Assembly (NCBI GenBank): GCA_905250885.1
Contig: CAJNOQ010000064.1
Location: 1 to 64,000 of the forward strand
Length of the DNA: 64,000 nucleotides
Source of the DNA: Didymodactylos carnosus
Lineage: Eukaryota; Rotifera; Eurotatoria; Philodinida; Philodinidae
Direction of reading: 5' to 3'
The notes under the pieces are model-generated. The model was not told the DNA's origin. It did not search any database and saw nothing but the letters and a program-made list of their open reading frames with translations. Below are positions 25,021 through 39,600 of this stretch, one piece after another (position 1 is the first letter of the stretch; each line of letters opens with the position of its first letter). A program made the translations under genes and the position numbers.

Positions 25021-28000
25021 TCAAACTGAATTTGCATACAATGTTCCCTGATACGATATACCATTTACTTCGACTGAAATTGTGATCGATTTTTCTTGTT
25101 GATCAGAATTGTCTAAAATTTTTAAGAATAAAATTCAATGTGTAAAAAATCAACAACAACAAAATTAAATACTGTACCTTTTGCAATTATTTTTAATTTA
25201 GTAAATGCGGCCGTACCACTATTGGATGGTGAAGAAAACGTTTTTTCACCCATTGAAAGTTTTTTTACTGGACTACAATTTTCATCTCGTTTTAGTGATG
25301 GTGATGGTGATAAACTACGTTTTGCACGTTCAAACACTTTTGATACCTCTTCAAATGCTCGTGCTTCTTTGTTAGCTCCATTACTATTGCCAAGTTGGTC
25401 ACGTGAGATAAAGAACGGACGTGCCGTTGTAAATGCCACATGATGCTGCAGTGAATCATGTCCATGACTATTTTCCACTAAAACATAGAAATTGATCAAA
25501 TAAGTTTGTAAAGGATCATGATGATGTTTGAATTATATATACTTTATGCTACACCTACATGTTCTGTTCAATAGTGAACTAGTTAAAAATGATGCTTGTG
25601 GTGGTGGAGGTGGTGGCATAATACTCGGTGGAGAAGAATATTCCTAAATTAAAAATAGTTCATTAATCATAAGTAATGATGATGAAAATTCTACATACAA
25701 ATGCATAACTAGGTCGTCGTCCTTCACGTCGGTTACCCTCGATAGCCGCTTGAAGTTCGCCTGGTGAACTTAACTGTAATTTTTCACATTCATATGGATA
25801 TAAATATTTCATATATCTAAATTGAAGAAGAAAATTTATGATGTTCAGTTGAAAATTAGTGAAACAAAACAAATCATTGTCGTTAATTAATATATTCGTG
25901 TCATGTCAAAAACAATAGAGCATATGGGTGGATAGATTTTCAAAGTTTATCTATAATTATTGACTAATGTAGACGGTAGTCTTTTATGAATTGATCTCTG
26001 TCTCTATGTATCACTATTGTCTCACTCATTATACACCATAAATTTTCATCATCGTTCCACCTAATTGAAAGTAAGCGATGACATATATAATTAATGATCC
26101 ACTATAGACGTAGACAAAAAGAAAAGAATGTGTAATGAATACAATAATGATGTTGATGAAACTAATCTTTCCAGAATTCAAGAAAATAAACATATACTGG
26201 AATAGCAAATGTAATTTTTTGTGAAAAAGAATTTATTTCTACAAAAATTATGATAGAAATGTTAACATTTGATATAAAATAATTTGGAATTCTTTTAGTT
26301 AGAAGGATTCACGCAATAGCATCATTTGCCTCTCATTCTATATTCTCGTATATATAGCTACTTCTATATTATTCTTTAACTTCTTGTATATCAAGCTGTT
26401 GTTCTCTAAACGTAGAAGATTGATTATACTATGATTATAATTAACAACGCACGGTTCTTTCTCTCATCTTCTTTATTATAATCATTTATCACTAAATCAG
26501 AATAGATTTTATGATATTATTAGTATTATATCGGCTCATGTTCCATTACAATTTCCATTATTACTAGAAAAAAAGGAAATAATTCCCTTTTGAGACTTTT
26601 AATGCAATCATAATGGAAGGAGGTTGTTTTTATTCTATACGAAGGCCACTCTAGATACATGCATACAATCGTTTATTACTGTCATAATCAACAAAACCAT
26701 ATTATTTCGCTTAATAATAATTTACAACAATTTTTTCCAATAGTAATAATAATAATAATAATAATAGCCATAATGAAATTGATAGAAATAAGTAACTGAG
26801 AAAACTATACAGCAAACAGAATTTATTGTAAACAATTGTTCTCTATGTGTGTGTATAAATGACAACAGGAGTTAGATATATGTAAATAAAGAAGGCTAAG
26901 AACATATGTTGTTGAGGATTGGCATTAAATTTGTTCTATGAACTGACATCTGATGTTCAGTTTTATACCATCAATTCACTAAAGTATTAGATATGTGTAT
27001 ATGTGTGTGTGTGTGTGTGTGTTTTTGACAATAATTTTTTCATTATGTAATTTAGAGCGCTAATCTTTCATGACATATATATACATCTACATCTAATTTG
27101 AATTTATTAGATGTAGGACAGTTATTTCATCAACATATCGAAAATACGGTAATGATTATACAAAATTAGATGTACATGTCGTTCATATTACTTACTGTGT
27201 ACGTAATGTAAAAGCGGCACTTGTTATGGAACTAGGTAGATTTAAACCTTTCGTCACTTCACGCCATAATTTCTTGTTAATAACTTCTACAAGACCACCT
27301 TTAGATACAACCAGACGAAATAACTCGTATAAATCAAGTACATGCTTAGCCATTATGGGAATACGATTCACGGGTGTACCTGAAACAAAACAAAGCATAG
27401 TTTTTAATGGAAAATTTTATAGGCGTTCAATCGATACTCGATGAAAACTCAACCAGTTTGATGTTGCTTCTAGATTTGACTATCATGATGATTAGATTTT
27501 GATACATTCTATTTGCCAATCTTCGATGAAGTTTCACGGAACTCTTGATAATAAACAATCTCTACGTAGTTTAGTTTTTCGTAGGACTTCTTCAAGAGTC
27601 GAAAGAATTGTTTGGTTCCTCTAGCAAGTTTCTCACACTATTCATTCATCATTTTATTCTGTTTCACTCTCCATGCTCTATTTAAACATGTTCACAATTT
27701 TCTCTAAATGAGTGATCAATGAGGTATTGGCTTCTCTACTAATTTCTAGCCAAAGGCTACAAGGATGGTGAACTACAAGAGATTATCTACTAAGATTGTC
27801 CAATAGCAGTATGTTGTTTCTATAATATTAACTATTACTTGATTATTCAACAGAACTATATCTTGAACTGCTACCTCTATTGTTGGTTTTTGTTTGTAAA
27901 GAAGTTCACACAACGAGAATTTTATTTCTATGATTTTTCAACGTTCTAATAATTATTCGTACTCAAAATCTTTAGTTGTAAATTTCGTAATAAGGATATT

Positions 28001-31000
28001 ACGATTATTACGAGGATATGCTTTTCCTTTTGTGCCTTTGAATTCAATTATATTTGCATTAATATCTGATGAATGTTTTATGTGTACGCAGATATTGTTA
28101 TCAAAAAAATTTAAAACGAAAAGTTAGTTTACCATAAACAAGCTGTTCTTTATATTCATCTGTCAACACTCGTCATGTGGCATTCCTTGATATATTTTGA
28201 AGATCTTTTAAACGATATCTTATTCTTAAGAAAAAGTGCTCAAAAAAAAAAGAAAAACTTCCGCTATCATTTTTATTGAACATACTATCATATGACCATT
28301 TGTTACAAATGAAAAGATTGTTTCAAAATTCACTTTGAACTATATATATATATCCTTTGCTTCCTATTTCTTAGTAAATGTTGAAAACAATATTGAACAC
28401 ACATACAAGTGAAAAGAAATCTCTTTATATCCATCACCGTCATTCATCATCATTTTGTGTGTCTTGTGTGCTTGTGCAGATGAAGAAGAAGAAGAATGTA
28501 GACACTTAAACAAATTATACTTTTGAAAACAAAAAAAAATAAAATTGAAGGATTGAAAAGTCATCATCATCATCATCTCTACGTGCTCTAAAATAATATT
28601 ACCCTACACACTAACCGACTAATTACTTTTATTTTAACTGAAGTAAAACGAAAAGATATTCTGATGAATGTGTTCTCTTTGATACACACATTCTTCTATA
28701 CACAAATAACATATTGTTTTTTCATCATCGGAAATAAATCGTTGTGAAAATCATCGTTAAAATTAAAAATATCGGCGTACATTGAAAAGTATTATTTAAG
28801 TAGCACCTATTTTTAACACATTATTTAGATAGACATACTTTCGCATTCTGTATTGATTTGTCAAATGAAACAGAGCATCTACTATTGGACAAAAAGATAA
28901 AAGAGCAAATATAAACCAATCAAAAACAGACAGAAATAAAGAATGGACAAGTGCAAGATTAATTAATGATAAAGCGAGAAAAAATAATGATATTCTCTCG
29001 CCCACTACTAAAAATCATATATTTTCAATTTTCATTTAAAAAAAAGGAAATGAAGACTGGTACATACCAGCCGGTTTATAAGCGGATGATGGTGAATAAT
29101 TCATGGCCAAATCGAATAGTTAAAAAGAAAAAAGAGAAATATTACTTGTCATCTGTAGATACTCTACAAAGCTTAGAGAATGAGAGTCATTAATGATTAA
29201 CTCAAATACCAAGTTTTATAGAAGTGCGAAATAGTGAGTCTTAGAAGTATATCAGATTTATTATAAACTGAGCCATACTTCGACTTTCAAAGCAGGCTGA
29301 GAATAATTTCAGATGTGGCATGCATTTGTTTTTTCAAAAATTTTACTTTGAAATATGAGAGTTTTATATTTTTTAGAAAACATTGCGCTGAAATAAAAAC
29401 AAAAAAAATTTCAAAAAAACAGGATAAAGGCTATCGACATCTACTTTCTGCACTTCTGATTAGAAACTGATAAGTTTTTTGTTTATACGGACGATATTTA
29501 GATAAATGTCTTGACTTCAAAATTAAAAAAAAATGAAAGAGTAACAATTTTGCTGAGAGCCCTTTGTGATACCTATAACTCAACAAATCTTCAACTTTTT
29601 AAGCTCAAAGTTTTAGTGTAAGCTAGTTAGATGATAACCACTAATCTCTGTAAGTTTCGGCAAAATCGGTTGTAAAACAAAAAAGGTTTTTTCCTGAGGG
29701 TCTGGCCCCCTTAACTATTCTGTTATGTGATGCATAAAGTATCAGAAGATTATTATATTTTTTACTATTTTAGGACTGTTTATATACAGTTTTTTAATAG
29801 AAGAAAAATGATTACATTAAAGATGTATATATTGCTTTTTTCTAAAAAAACGCTTTTTAATCAATATATTTAGCCTGAAAGCAAATTATTAGACTAAGAG
29901 GTCCTTGTTTTCAAATTAACTATTGCAATTCTTTTATATTCTTTTCTCTCATTTTATTCACATGATTTACCGAGCTTTACGTTATCTGTCATCTTGTATA
30001 AATAAAAATAGTAGATTTAATTAGATTGCTCATTTTATATTAATCGATCCAACAAAATACACCTTTCGCTCTTTTCATGCTTAAAAAATTTTGACAAAAA
30101 TGCAGAATTTCTTTTCTCTCAAAACGTTTCATTCCACTTAATAGAATTATTGATATTTCGTTTAAAATATTAACTAATATGATAATTAAACAAATAAAAA
30201 AAATAAAAATTCTATACGTTACCTCGTTTTTGCATGAAAGAAAACAAATCATCTAAAAATTCTTTTCGTTTTGGTTCGTCGGATAATTCATATAACTAAA
30301 ATGAAACAAAAGAATTATGATTCAAAAGCTATTTGAACTTATAGTGTATTAGTTTTAATAAGAAAAGTCACCAAAAACCAAAAAAAAATGCATCAGCCAA
30401 GGTATTTCTTTTGTGACGGGATTAAATCATTCAGATTCGAGTTTCAATGAATTCCAATTATCTACGTATAACTTAGAGTATACTGTATACACGTACCATC
30501 GCAAAACAGAATGGTGAATGAAGAGAAAACAGGATACATTCAATTGAAGACATATTTTAAGGAACAACTGATGCATCTTCTGTGAGGACACCATTCAATG
30601 TGTACCATTCAATGTGTACTGTTGTAAAACATTGGAAACTAGAACATATTTCAGTACATATCCCATGTATTACTTTGCAAGACTGTTATAGAAATGCAAA
30701 TAAGGCTGTATTACGGCTACGGCCCAACTCAGATACTTTTTTTGCAAATTTACATTCAGTTTTAGTTGTTCTCTTTGATGTTGTCTCATCTTACAAAGTC
30801 AATTAGGACGAATTTGTATTTCAATTAGGAAGCTACGCGTACTACAATTGTATAAACTTCTTGGGATAGTGAAACATACACATTTTTATCCACTCTGTAA
30901 AATAATAATGATCAAATTCATCTTTTGATTTATTAAAAGTTGATTTGTTTACAGAGTACGCTTAATTTTTGCCCTCCCAATGTAGTAGACATTTGACAAA

Positions 31001-34000
31001 AACTTTTTCGTACTATTGGTTCTCCTGATGACCATATGAGAAGTAGTAGTTTTCATTACACACCATATGTTTAGTTTGTTCGCTCAATCATTTGAATTTT
31101 TTACTAGTAACTAACTACTGGAATCCTGTTCATTTCGTTGAATGTCGTTAGATATTCCGATATATGTATTATAAATAATTTAATTATGAACAAAATTGAT
31201 CTTATCGATAGTATAACATTTTTCTCTCGTTTTTCTATCTTAGATAAGTTAAGGAAGTTAGTGATCAATTTTTCGATAAAATAGTCATTAATTTTATTAT
31301 TCAAGTTAGAAGAACCAAAAATTTGACAAGAAAAAAGAAAATCTATGAAAACTATGAAGACAGTATGTTCATATAAAATTTAATTTTAAATTCTTATTAT
31401 TAAACGAAGCATGCCTAAACCGTACCGGATCTTATTTAGTTTATCATTCTGTTATATTTATTATTAAATCACCTTAGTATATAAAGAAAAAGTTAGTTTA
31501 TTATACTAATGATGATAATGATGATGAGTAGTATAAATTTGATAGAGAGAAAATTTAGTCTTTTAGACAAATAAATTATTATAACATTGTTCTCCTTCTC
31601 TCTCTATCTTAGATACAGAAGTTTCTCTTTTTTATTTTTATTCTTTGGTTCCGGACCTATTCTCTGTATGTAATTGTGATAAATGAAGCTTTTCACGTCT
31701 ATATATCTATATGGGGGTGTGCATTTTTTTCGTTTTATGCTCGATTTATTCTCACAAAAAATAAAAAATAAAAACGATTGATTGATAACTCGATTTATTT
31801 ATGTATGTACATGGACTCTTTCTGTTCGAAGTTCATTATCATCATTATTTTAATATTCCATTCGATACATTTCTAGATATTAAAATAAGCTATTTTAAAA
31901 GAAGCGAAAAAAAAAATAAGAAAAAATAACTACACAAGACGTGTCCTAAATATGAGAACAACATTTTTTCTTTTCGACGTAAACTATATGATTATTTTTA
32001 TCAAAATCAATTCATTCTACTTTAAAAAATAACTAAGTAATATCTTTCCAACATCGCAAAAATAGAAACAATTTTTTATTTTATTTTTTTTTTAAGACAA
32101 TTAATACTCTAGTACATCAAAATCTTCTATCCTATAAATTCTATTAATAGTCGAAAAAAACGGCGCATACTTAAACATCTTTCTTCTGTCTTCTACTATA
32201 ATAAAATATATGATATTAGTATCACATTTCTACAAGAAAATATTAGAAATTTGAAAATTTATACACTTTTAGATTTGACTTTTTTTAATCTACTCAATTC
32301 TAAACAGTAGAAATAGTAGTAGAATAAGTAGTAAATATGTGTATATAGCACGAGCAATTTATAAAAATTGTTTGATTGAATGTTGTCAGTCAGTAGCATA
32401 GCAGAATATTTATATCGTTAACGTGTGGAAACAACTACATTGTAGATAAAATATGGATATATATATACATATATATATATATTGTATGATGATGATGATT
32501 ATTATTTGGTTTGGATAACAATTTGGTTCGCATCAGTTCAAATGTTGATGTAAACAGTAGACAGAGTAATTATTTTAGATTGAGATTGTTGTCTGTTATA
32601 GATGCAGAGAGAAAGAGAGAGATTTATGAATATAATCATCAGGGACAATCAACAAACGATTGTTATTTCCTAGTATATGGCTATGCAAAAAATTTCTTTT
32701 ATCACTCACAATCTTTCCTTTTTTTTTTTTCTTTCCACTTTAATTATTATACGTAAATAGCGGTGTCTCACAATAACATGAACAACTTTTCTGATCGAAT
32801 TTTAATTAATCAACGGAACCATACGGCTACCTCAATAAAGTTAATGGAAAAATAACTTGGATTTATATCAATAATTATTTGTCGATTGTTTACCAAAAAA
32901 AAGGAGATGGATATCCATAATAAAGAAAGATGACTCAATAATAAACAATGTTTAATCAAGTACTATTTCGCAAAAAATATCTCATTTTTGATAATGAATA
33001 AAGTACATTCATTAAAGTAGATAGAATTTAAACACCATCTCAAAAATAAAATATACAATTATTAAGGAAGTTTCATGCGATAAAAAAAGTAATATACAAA
33101 GTGACAATATGTTGCAGTCGAAGACAACATTCTTTTTTGACAAGAAAAAAACAATTAGAATTGTTTTCAACCTTAAAGTCGTCATTGTTCAGATGGATAC
33201 AAAAGAAGCCTTGAATATGAAACAAAATGGTGCGCATGTATCTAAACTATGATCGGCTACCATCTGTTTTTTAATATACATATTAAAACAGCAATCAAAT
33301 ATTAATCAATATCCCTAAAGCATTTATTATAATTATTATTATTATTATTCCTATTATTATTCTCTTTAGTTGATGTTCACCAATAATGAGTGTTCATTAA
33401 CTTGTTCATAGAGACTCATTATGAAATTAAAACAAGTTTGATCTTCAATGTTTTTTTACTTTTCTAACGAATATCCGTAATCTAACTATAATAAAGTTGT
33501 ATCATAATCGGTAACTTCAAACTATTTCTCAAGAAAATAATTTAATAAAGAGCGGAATGTTCTGTTTACAAAACATTATCGGTACATGATAGTCTATTCT
33601 GTATTAATTTAAAAATAGGCATATGAGTTTAGTAAAGTGGTCCTATGCGACTAATTGATATAGTGTTGAAGAGAGAGAGAGAGAGAAATGGCATATACTA
33701 ATAATGCTTCGTTTTGTTTCTAATATATCTAAATATTTTTTATGAGCAAAACTCCTCGATTAAGCTTTCTTCCAACAGTTAATAGCTACTTTGATTTCAT
33801 ATGTTCATATATCATAAATGACAAATTGCTTTTTCTTTTCTTCCTTTTTCTTCTTCTCTTATGAATGTATCTAAGGGAGAAATAGATCCCGACAGGCAAT
33901 TAGTAATGACATGCTGCCCAGCGTTAATGTAAACGATAAATTGATCATCATCATCGGCCTTAATCGTAAGAAAATTTGTTTGGATGATAAATCTAAATGA

Positions 34001-36671
34001 GCATTTCGCCAACATTTATGATATGCTCCGAATAAAGAAGAAAAATTAGAGAAAGAATTTCTTTTTTCGAATCTATCCGACAGTAATAATAACAACAAAA
34101 ACAACAGCTGGTTCAATGGATTTAAGGCAATTTAGTGATTAATTTAATAACATTACTCTTATGAAACAAATCGAGACTAAGCTAATACAGTAGAAGAGCT
34201 AGATTGATTACGCATCATTCGAAAATTGATTAATATATACCTTCTCATTAGAAACTAATTGCTATAATTTTCTGTTCGCAGATAGATGAGAGCTAATAAG
34301 AGAGATCAAGTGATTATGTAGATTGAACAAAACAATCAATACTGACTGATTCAACCGTATTTTGTATTATATGAATCGTTTTTACTACCATACTGCTGAC
34401 AGCAGTATTTACAACATTACAATTTTAATTTAATAAAAACGAGTTTTGACATATATCTCTCATTATATAAAACAGAACCGTTAACATAACTTTTCCGAAT
34501 ATATAATCAAAATCGTTAATAACATGGCTGTATAATATATGATTGTAATTTACTTGAAAAATACAGGAAAAAACAGCAGATACTCTATCATGATCATCAT
34601 CCTTCAGTTTATAATTATTTTTTAATGTAATCAATGTATACATCTTATCATATCATATCAGTGAGTTGCTAATATCGAAAAAAAGAGAGAGAGTTGAAAT
34701 ACAGGTTTTGTAAACGAAAGAAATATGTTACACTGTTTTGATTTTATTCTAGTAGCTTTTTATTACTCAAAATGGTAATATATTCTAGTAAACTTTTTTA
34801 AAAATACTCAATTATCATTTTCTTGAACGTATTCGAAAATAAAAATAATATTTTTCATCACATTTGGATCGAATGCAATCAGAAGTCATACTTACACTTT
34901 AATTATTGCTGTTCAGCTTATTTACCTTAATATCTAAGAAAATGACAAAAAAAAATCTCTAATAAAATATGACAGCTGCTAAAGATATATCGATATAAAT
35001 TTCTCTGATACGAAACAAGTATTATTACCTAAATGAGTAATTCATCCTATCTGACAAGTAGCATCATAGACCATTTATCAAAAAGATTCAACTGCTGTTG
35101 TCTTCTAATCCCACTTTTAAATACAATCTACGAGCAGGACCGCAAATTTGTTTAAAAGCATTGATTTCGAAATTGAAAAGTCTCTTTATGCTTCAGGTGA
35201 AAATAGCGATTAAGAAAGAAAGATTTTATATGTAGTAATAATGTCATTCGCCATTAAGACAAAAAAAAAGAAAAAAAGTTGATAGATGTGGTTTTGATTT
35301 CATTGTCTTTAATTATAGATAAGTGTGTGTGAATAAATATAAACCTGTTACATTATTCTCTCTCTTTCTTTCTACTAAATATTTCAATTAATTATTGCTC
35401 AAAGCCATCACCAAGAAGAAAAGAAGTCTATGTCATCACAACATACAATGTGCTCAATATAGAATAATTCAAATGATGTGCAAACAGAGGAACTAAATGT
35501 ATCGCTCTATAGCCTATAACTCTAATTGATTCATTTTCCTTTTCTACATATGATAGTTAGAATAAAAAAAAGAGCATAACGATTACACGACTAATCATCA
35601 GTAGTTACAAATCTATTGATTAAAATACTCAATTATCTAACTCTATATCGACAAGGTGCACAAAGCTTTAAAATGTATTGTAACATTATATTTTCTTCTC
35701 ATTCAATTGTATTGAATTCTAGTTGCACTAACCTGTTTAAATTGTTCTTCATATGTCCATTCGGTAGTACTACCCGAATTGCTTTGATTTCCCGAATCTG
35801 AACTGCTTGGTGATCTACTAGATGACTGTTCCGTAGGTGCTGTTGGTTGATGTATTGAGGATGTGGTCGATGCTGACGCTGTTGTTGTTGTGATACCAAC
35901 AGTTGATATTGCTCCTGTTTGACTATTTGACGGACTGTGTGTTGATAATTGCCATGAATTGAAACGATTATCCTTGTTTTCCGGTAAAAACGAGGCAGCA
36001 GTCGCACTTGTAGCTGATGGGAGAAGTCTTTCGGCAAGATAGGGATTGAAATTGTGAAAATTATATAAATGTGGTGAATGTGAATAGTGTGAGTAGAGTG
36101 CTGCTTGATTTGATAAATATCGATCACGTTCATCTTTCGACATATGACGATGATCTCGTTCATCTGGATTGCTGTTGCTATTAGTCAATAATTGCGAAAA
36201 AACACGTTCGCGATCTTCTGGTTTCATAGCAAACGATTGAGTGTATAGTAAAAAATTTCGATGTGCTAACCAGCGTTCTTCATATTCTTTCAGTTCTTTA
36301 ACAATTCGATCACGATGACAAGAATAATCGGTTTTGGACTGAGAATCATCTGCATTTGTAAGATTATTTTTTGTGGACGTACTGGTACTGGTAGTTATTG
36401 GCGGAGAATGCGTTATTGATGACTCCTCTTTTTTCTCACTTTTGATTTCAACATGAGATATCGAAGGCGAAGCTTGTTCAACATCACCACTCACACTAGA
36501 AAAATTATCTTCATCAAGTTCACCATCAAGAATTTCCTCTTCTCCGGGCAAAGGTGAACATTCTTGAATATTCTAAAAAAGAAAAGAACTGAATTATTAA
36601 AGAAATAATGTTTTCGGTACGATAATTACTTTTAAATGAAAGTCACCGGAGTCTGATTTCAAAACTTCCAT
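25021..36671 (-). CDS. ARID3A-like: ARID3 / dead ringer-like DNA-binding protein
   Basis: Eight coding exons on the minus strand: 36671-36630, 36572-35733, 30295-30223, 27379-27196, 25816-25699, 25643-25559, 25477-25178, 25112-25021. They join in phase and give 577 residues, close to vertebrate ARID3 proteins. The first about 285 residues are acidic, then Ser/Thr/Gln-rich and probably disordered. From WTYEEQFKQLYEL near residue 286 the sequence is almost identical to the extended ARID of ARID3A/dead ringer: KRKEFLDDLFSFMQKRGTPV, GGLVEVINKKLWREVTKGLN, ITSAAFTLRTQYMKYLYPYE. A Pro-rich stretch follows. The C-terminus ISVEVNGISYQGTLYA matches the beta part of the REKLES domain used for self-association and nuclear shuttling. 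The family binds AT-rich DNA through ARID and acts in development. ATG at 36671 is the first Met and is followed by a short exon with a good donor. Confidence 0.93.
26744..26766. repeat. AAT trinucleotide repeat
   Basis: About seven AAT units in an ARID3 intron. Confidence 0.85.
27002..27022. repeat. GT dinucleotide repeat
   Basis: About ten uninterrupted TG/GT units in an ARID3 intron. Confidence 0.9.
27380..30222 (-). other. ARID3 intron, 2.8 kb
   Basis: This intron splits the ARID-coding region after MQKRG. It is AT-rich with TC/GA and ATC/GAA low-complexity patches near 28440-28580. The segment 29550-29710 is slightly richer in GC and may be repeat-derived. No exon is recognised. Confidence 0.45.
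30296..35732 (-). other. ARID3 intron, 5.4 kb
   Basis: The longest intron in the window, between the N-terminal exon (ending WTYEEQFKQ) and LYEL. It holds a tandem 14-bp duplication (ACCATTCAATGTGT, 30590-30620), AT runs near 32458-32480 and GA runs near 33670. No alternative exon, element end or gene is supported. Regulatory function is possible but cannot be shown from the sequence. Confidence 0.45.
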
Positions 36672-39600
36672 ATTATAAAAATTGTTTTGTGTTTGAGATC
36701 AATTATTATTCCTAAAATATAAAAATATTCGCTATAAAATCAGGAAGACATGTTGGAGTCAACTACTTCGAATGTTCGCGAGAACGGAAGATACTAAACT
36801 AAATCTCAGTTCAAACTTTTTACATATTCTATAATCTAGGCAGAATTACACCAGTTTTATTTTCTTACCTCTGACGCATATGGATATATATGTATTATTT
36901 TTTCTCTGTTTGGTTTAAATTTGAACCAACAATTTTATTTAAAAAAAAAAGTAAATGCCGAAGGTAAAAAGACGAATCAAAATTTCTATTTTGTTGTATT
37001 GTCTTTCTTTCTTCTTATGTTTTCTCTCGGTGCGTATTAGATGTCTTATGTGTAAAAATTCTTGTTCTTCTCTATATCTATAATGATAATATAAAATTAA
37101 TCATAGAACAAAATAAAAAAAAAGAATCTCCGTATGAGTTCTCTATTCTACATCATGCCATAAAATTGATCCTGAAGGCATAAATACATATTTGCACACA
37201 TGCTATACATTGATATTAAACAACTTATTAGATAGATTTTTTTTTCTTTCTTTTATCTAGTTCTTCTTCCTTATACCGGATTCGTCAATGATTATTTTTT
37301 TTCTCAACAAATAATATTATTCGTGAATATTTTTCTACTTGTTTCTATCTTTACAATATAAAAATTAGAAGAAAAAATAAATTTCAAAACAAAAAAAAAA
37401 ACTCGTTTTCATCTAATAAGCAAAACAAAAGGCAAATAATGTAACGTTTATTTATTATGTTCTCTAATGTCGATTATAGAGTAAAATAAGCAAGCCTAGC
37501 TAGCTAGCATTTGTGAAATCGACTAATCATCATCATCATATAGTCTAACGTGAATAATGATGATAATGGGACAAAGAGAGAGGAAAAAAAAGAAGAAAAA
37601 GAGGAAATAGAGAGACATAAATACACACACGCACAAGAATAATAATAATAATTAGAATCATAGTAGTCATAATAGCAATACAATTATTATATTGCAGATG
37701 TCTTTATGTGAACTATTATAAAACGGAATATAATAATTCAGTTGCAAAATAACAACAAAAAAAAACAACGATCTCTATTTATGTAGGTTCTTCTTCTTGA
37801 TTTAGATTGGCCATGATGAAAAGAGAGAGAGAGAGAGATGACACAAATAACATAGCTCCAAGAAATAATTATTAATACGGTTTGCTAAATTCATATTCAT
37901 ACGTTACAGAAAATAATAACATTTGTTTTGTACAACCAACTTGTGCATCTGTCCTACATCTAAATCCATCTACAATTACAGAGTAAATAAAACACACAAA
38001 AAGGAGTGACTAGTGGAGATATTTAGAGTGACAATGTATCTGTTAGCAGAATAAGATTTTTAAGAACCTAAAAAACAGTTCAGATCTCCCAATACATGCC
38101 CAAGAATTTATATTTACGTGGACAATTTTCAAAGAGACTATATATTCATCCTGATTATACAGGAATATACCAGGCGCAACCCGCTCTTTTACTCAGATAT
38201 ACACAGCGCTAACGGATATCCTAAAGAAAACAATATTACTTAGTAATTCTATCATAACTGGTTTTTCTAACATTCTTAGTTTATTTTTGCAGAAGATGCG
38301 CCAACCATTTTCGATAAAAAAGTGTATTAAATGGTTCGTTTATTGAAAAACGTAAGACTCGAACGCCGAGTTGTCAACTATAAAAAATTCCAAATGTGGG
38401 ATAGATTAGTTTTTAAAATGAGGAACATCACCAATGTCCGTCATTTTAAAGAAGTTTTCTAAGCGAGGTACACGCTATGGAACGAGTTTTTATGAGGATC
38501 AAATCTTGAAGTGAGAGATTGTCCCTCTCTTAGAGGGATATTTTACAACCACGTTCGAACGTTGTATATATTGAGAAGGAAACAAGTAACTTTCTAATCA
38601 AAAAATCAGTTTTTCCGGTTTTCTTCCTTACCCTGTTGTGATATGAAAAAATCGAACTACGTATTCACTAACAATTTATATTTAACTAAAATTTTCTCAC
38701 AGCATAATCGGCTGAATATTTTTTCACCATACTGTGAAATTCTTATGATTCTCTAAAATAAAAACTTTAGAATTGCAGGTTTTCATGTTACAAAGAAACA
38801 ATGCTTCTGCAATATTGAATGCGAAAAGATAAGTAACTTTTCTTATTTCATTCGGCCGAACGGAGAGATTTAATTTTATTTGTTATTCAGTAAATTCTGT
38901 TGAAAATATCTTTTTGTATCATAAAACATTTGAACGAAATCGATTATACAACGTGAGAAAAAACATATTTGCCAGTATCATGAAACTTAGTCTGCAGCAT
39001 CTTGATACCTGTTGAACGTTCAAAAAGAAACTGGAATTTTTTTAAAAAATGCTTTAGAAAGATGACCAGTTCGAACCTTGTCAGTGTTTCTCATGAAACG
39101 TCCCACTTTCACATCTTGTAATAAATCACTCACTACATTTCTTATGTAGAGCGTCAATGTGCATCTTTTTAAAAAAATTAGGTCGTAGGAATTGTCAGAG
39201 GAAAAAGTTGTCATTAAAATACTAAGTGACGATTTTCATAAACATGTAACAGCAAAATTGGGTCAAAAAGTACCAATTATCCACAAAAAGGCTATTCGTT
39301 AGTGGTTTACTCTCATTTTATCGCTACTATCAACGTAACTACTACAACACCTTTCTTCGTCATGATACTCCCTTTAACATGGCAAAAGGTTCGTATACCA
39401 TTCAATATGATCTAAAGCCCTGAACCTTAAAAGTTTTTGTAATTTTGAGATTTTAAGAAATAGTTTTATTCAAATTTAATTTTATTTCTAAAATCCGTCG
39501 AATAAATCATTACAGGATCATTCATCTGATATTTAGCTTGATAACTTCGTTATGACATATTCACACAATGTCACCAGAATTGCCATATGTCCTCTGCAAC

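Larger units (their letters stand above)
25817..27195 (-). other. ARID3 intron, 1.4 kb
   Basis: AT-rich intron with an AAT triplet run at 26744-26766 and a GT run at 27002-27022. No coding sequence or element ends are seen. Confidence 0.5.

Noticed and set aside
25138-25443. Plus-strand open frame opposite the ARID3 3' exons
   Set aside because: It is antisense to a conserved coding exon, with no motif and no splice context of its own.
28440-28580. ATC/GAA-rich region as a possible coding exon of ARID3
   Set aside because: It is simple triplet sequence with no matching splice phases, and the ARID exons on both sides already join perfectly.
35699-36163. Open frame of 154 codons on the minus strand
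   Set aside because: His/Gln/Ile-rich shadow of the large ARID3 exon in another frame.
39060-39090. GTTCGAA-like string resembling a tRNA T-arm
   Set aside because: No acceptor stem, D-arm or anticodon arm could be drawn around it. The similar string at 14302 also fails.
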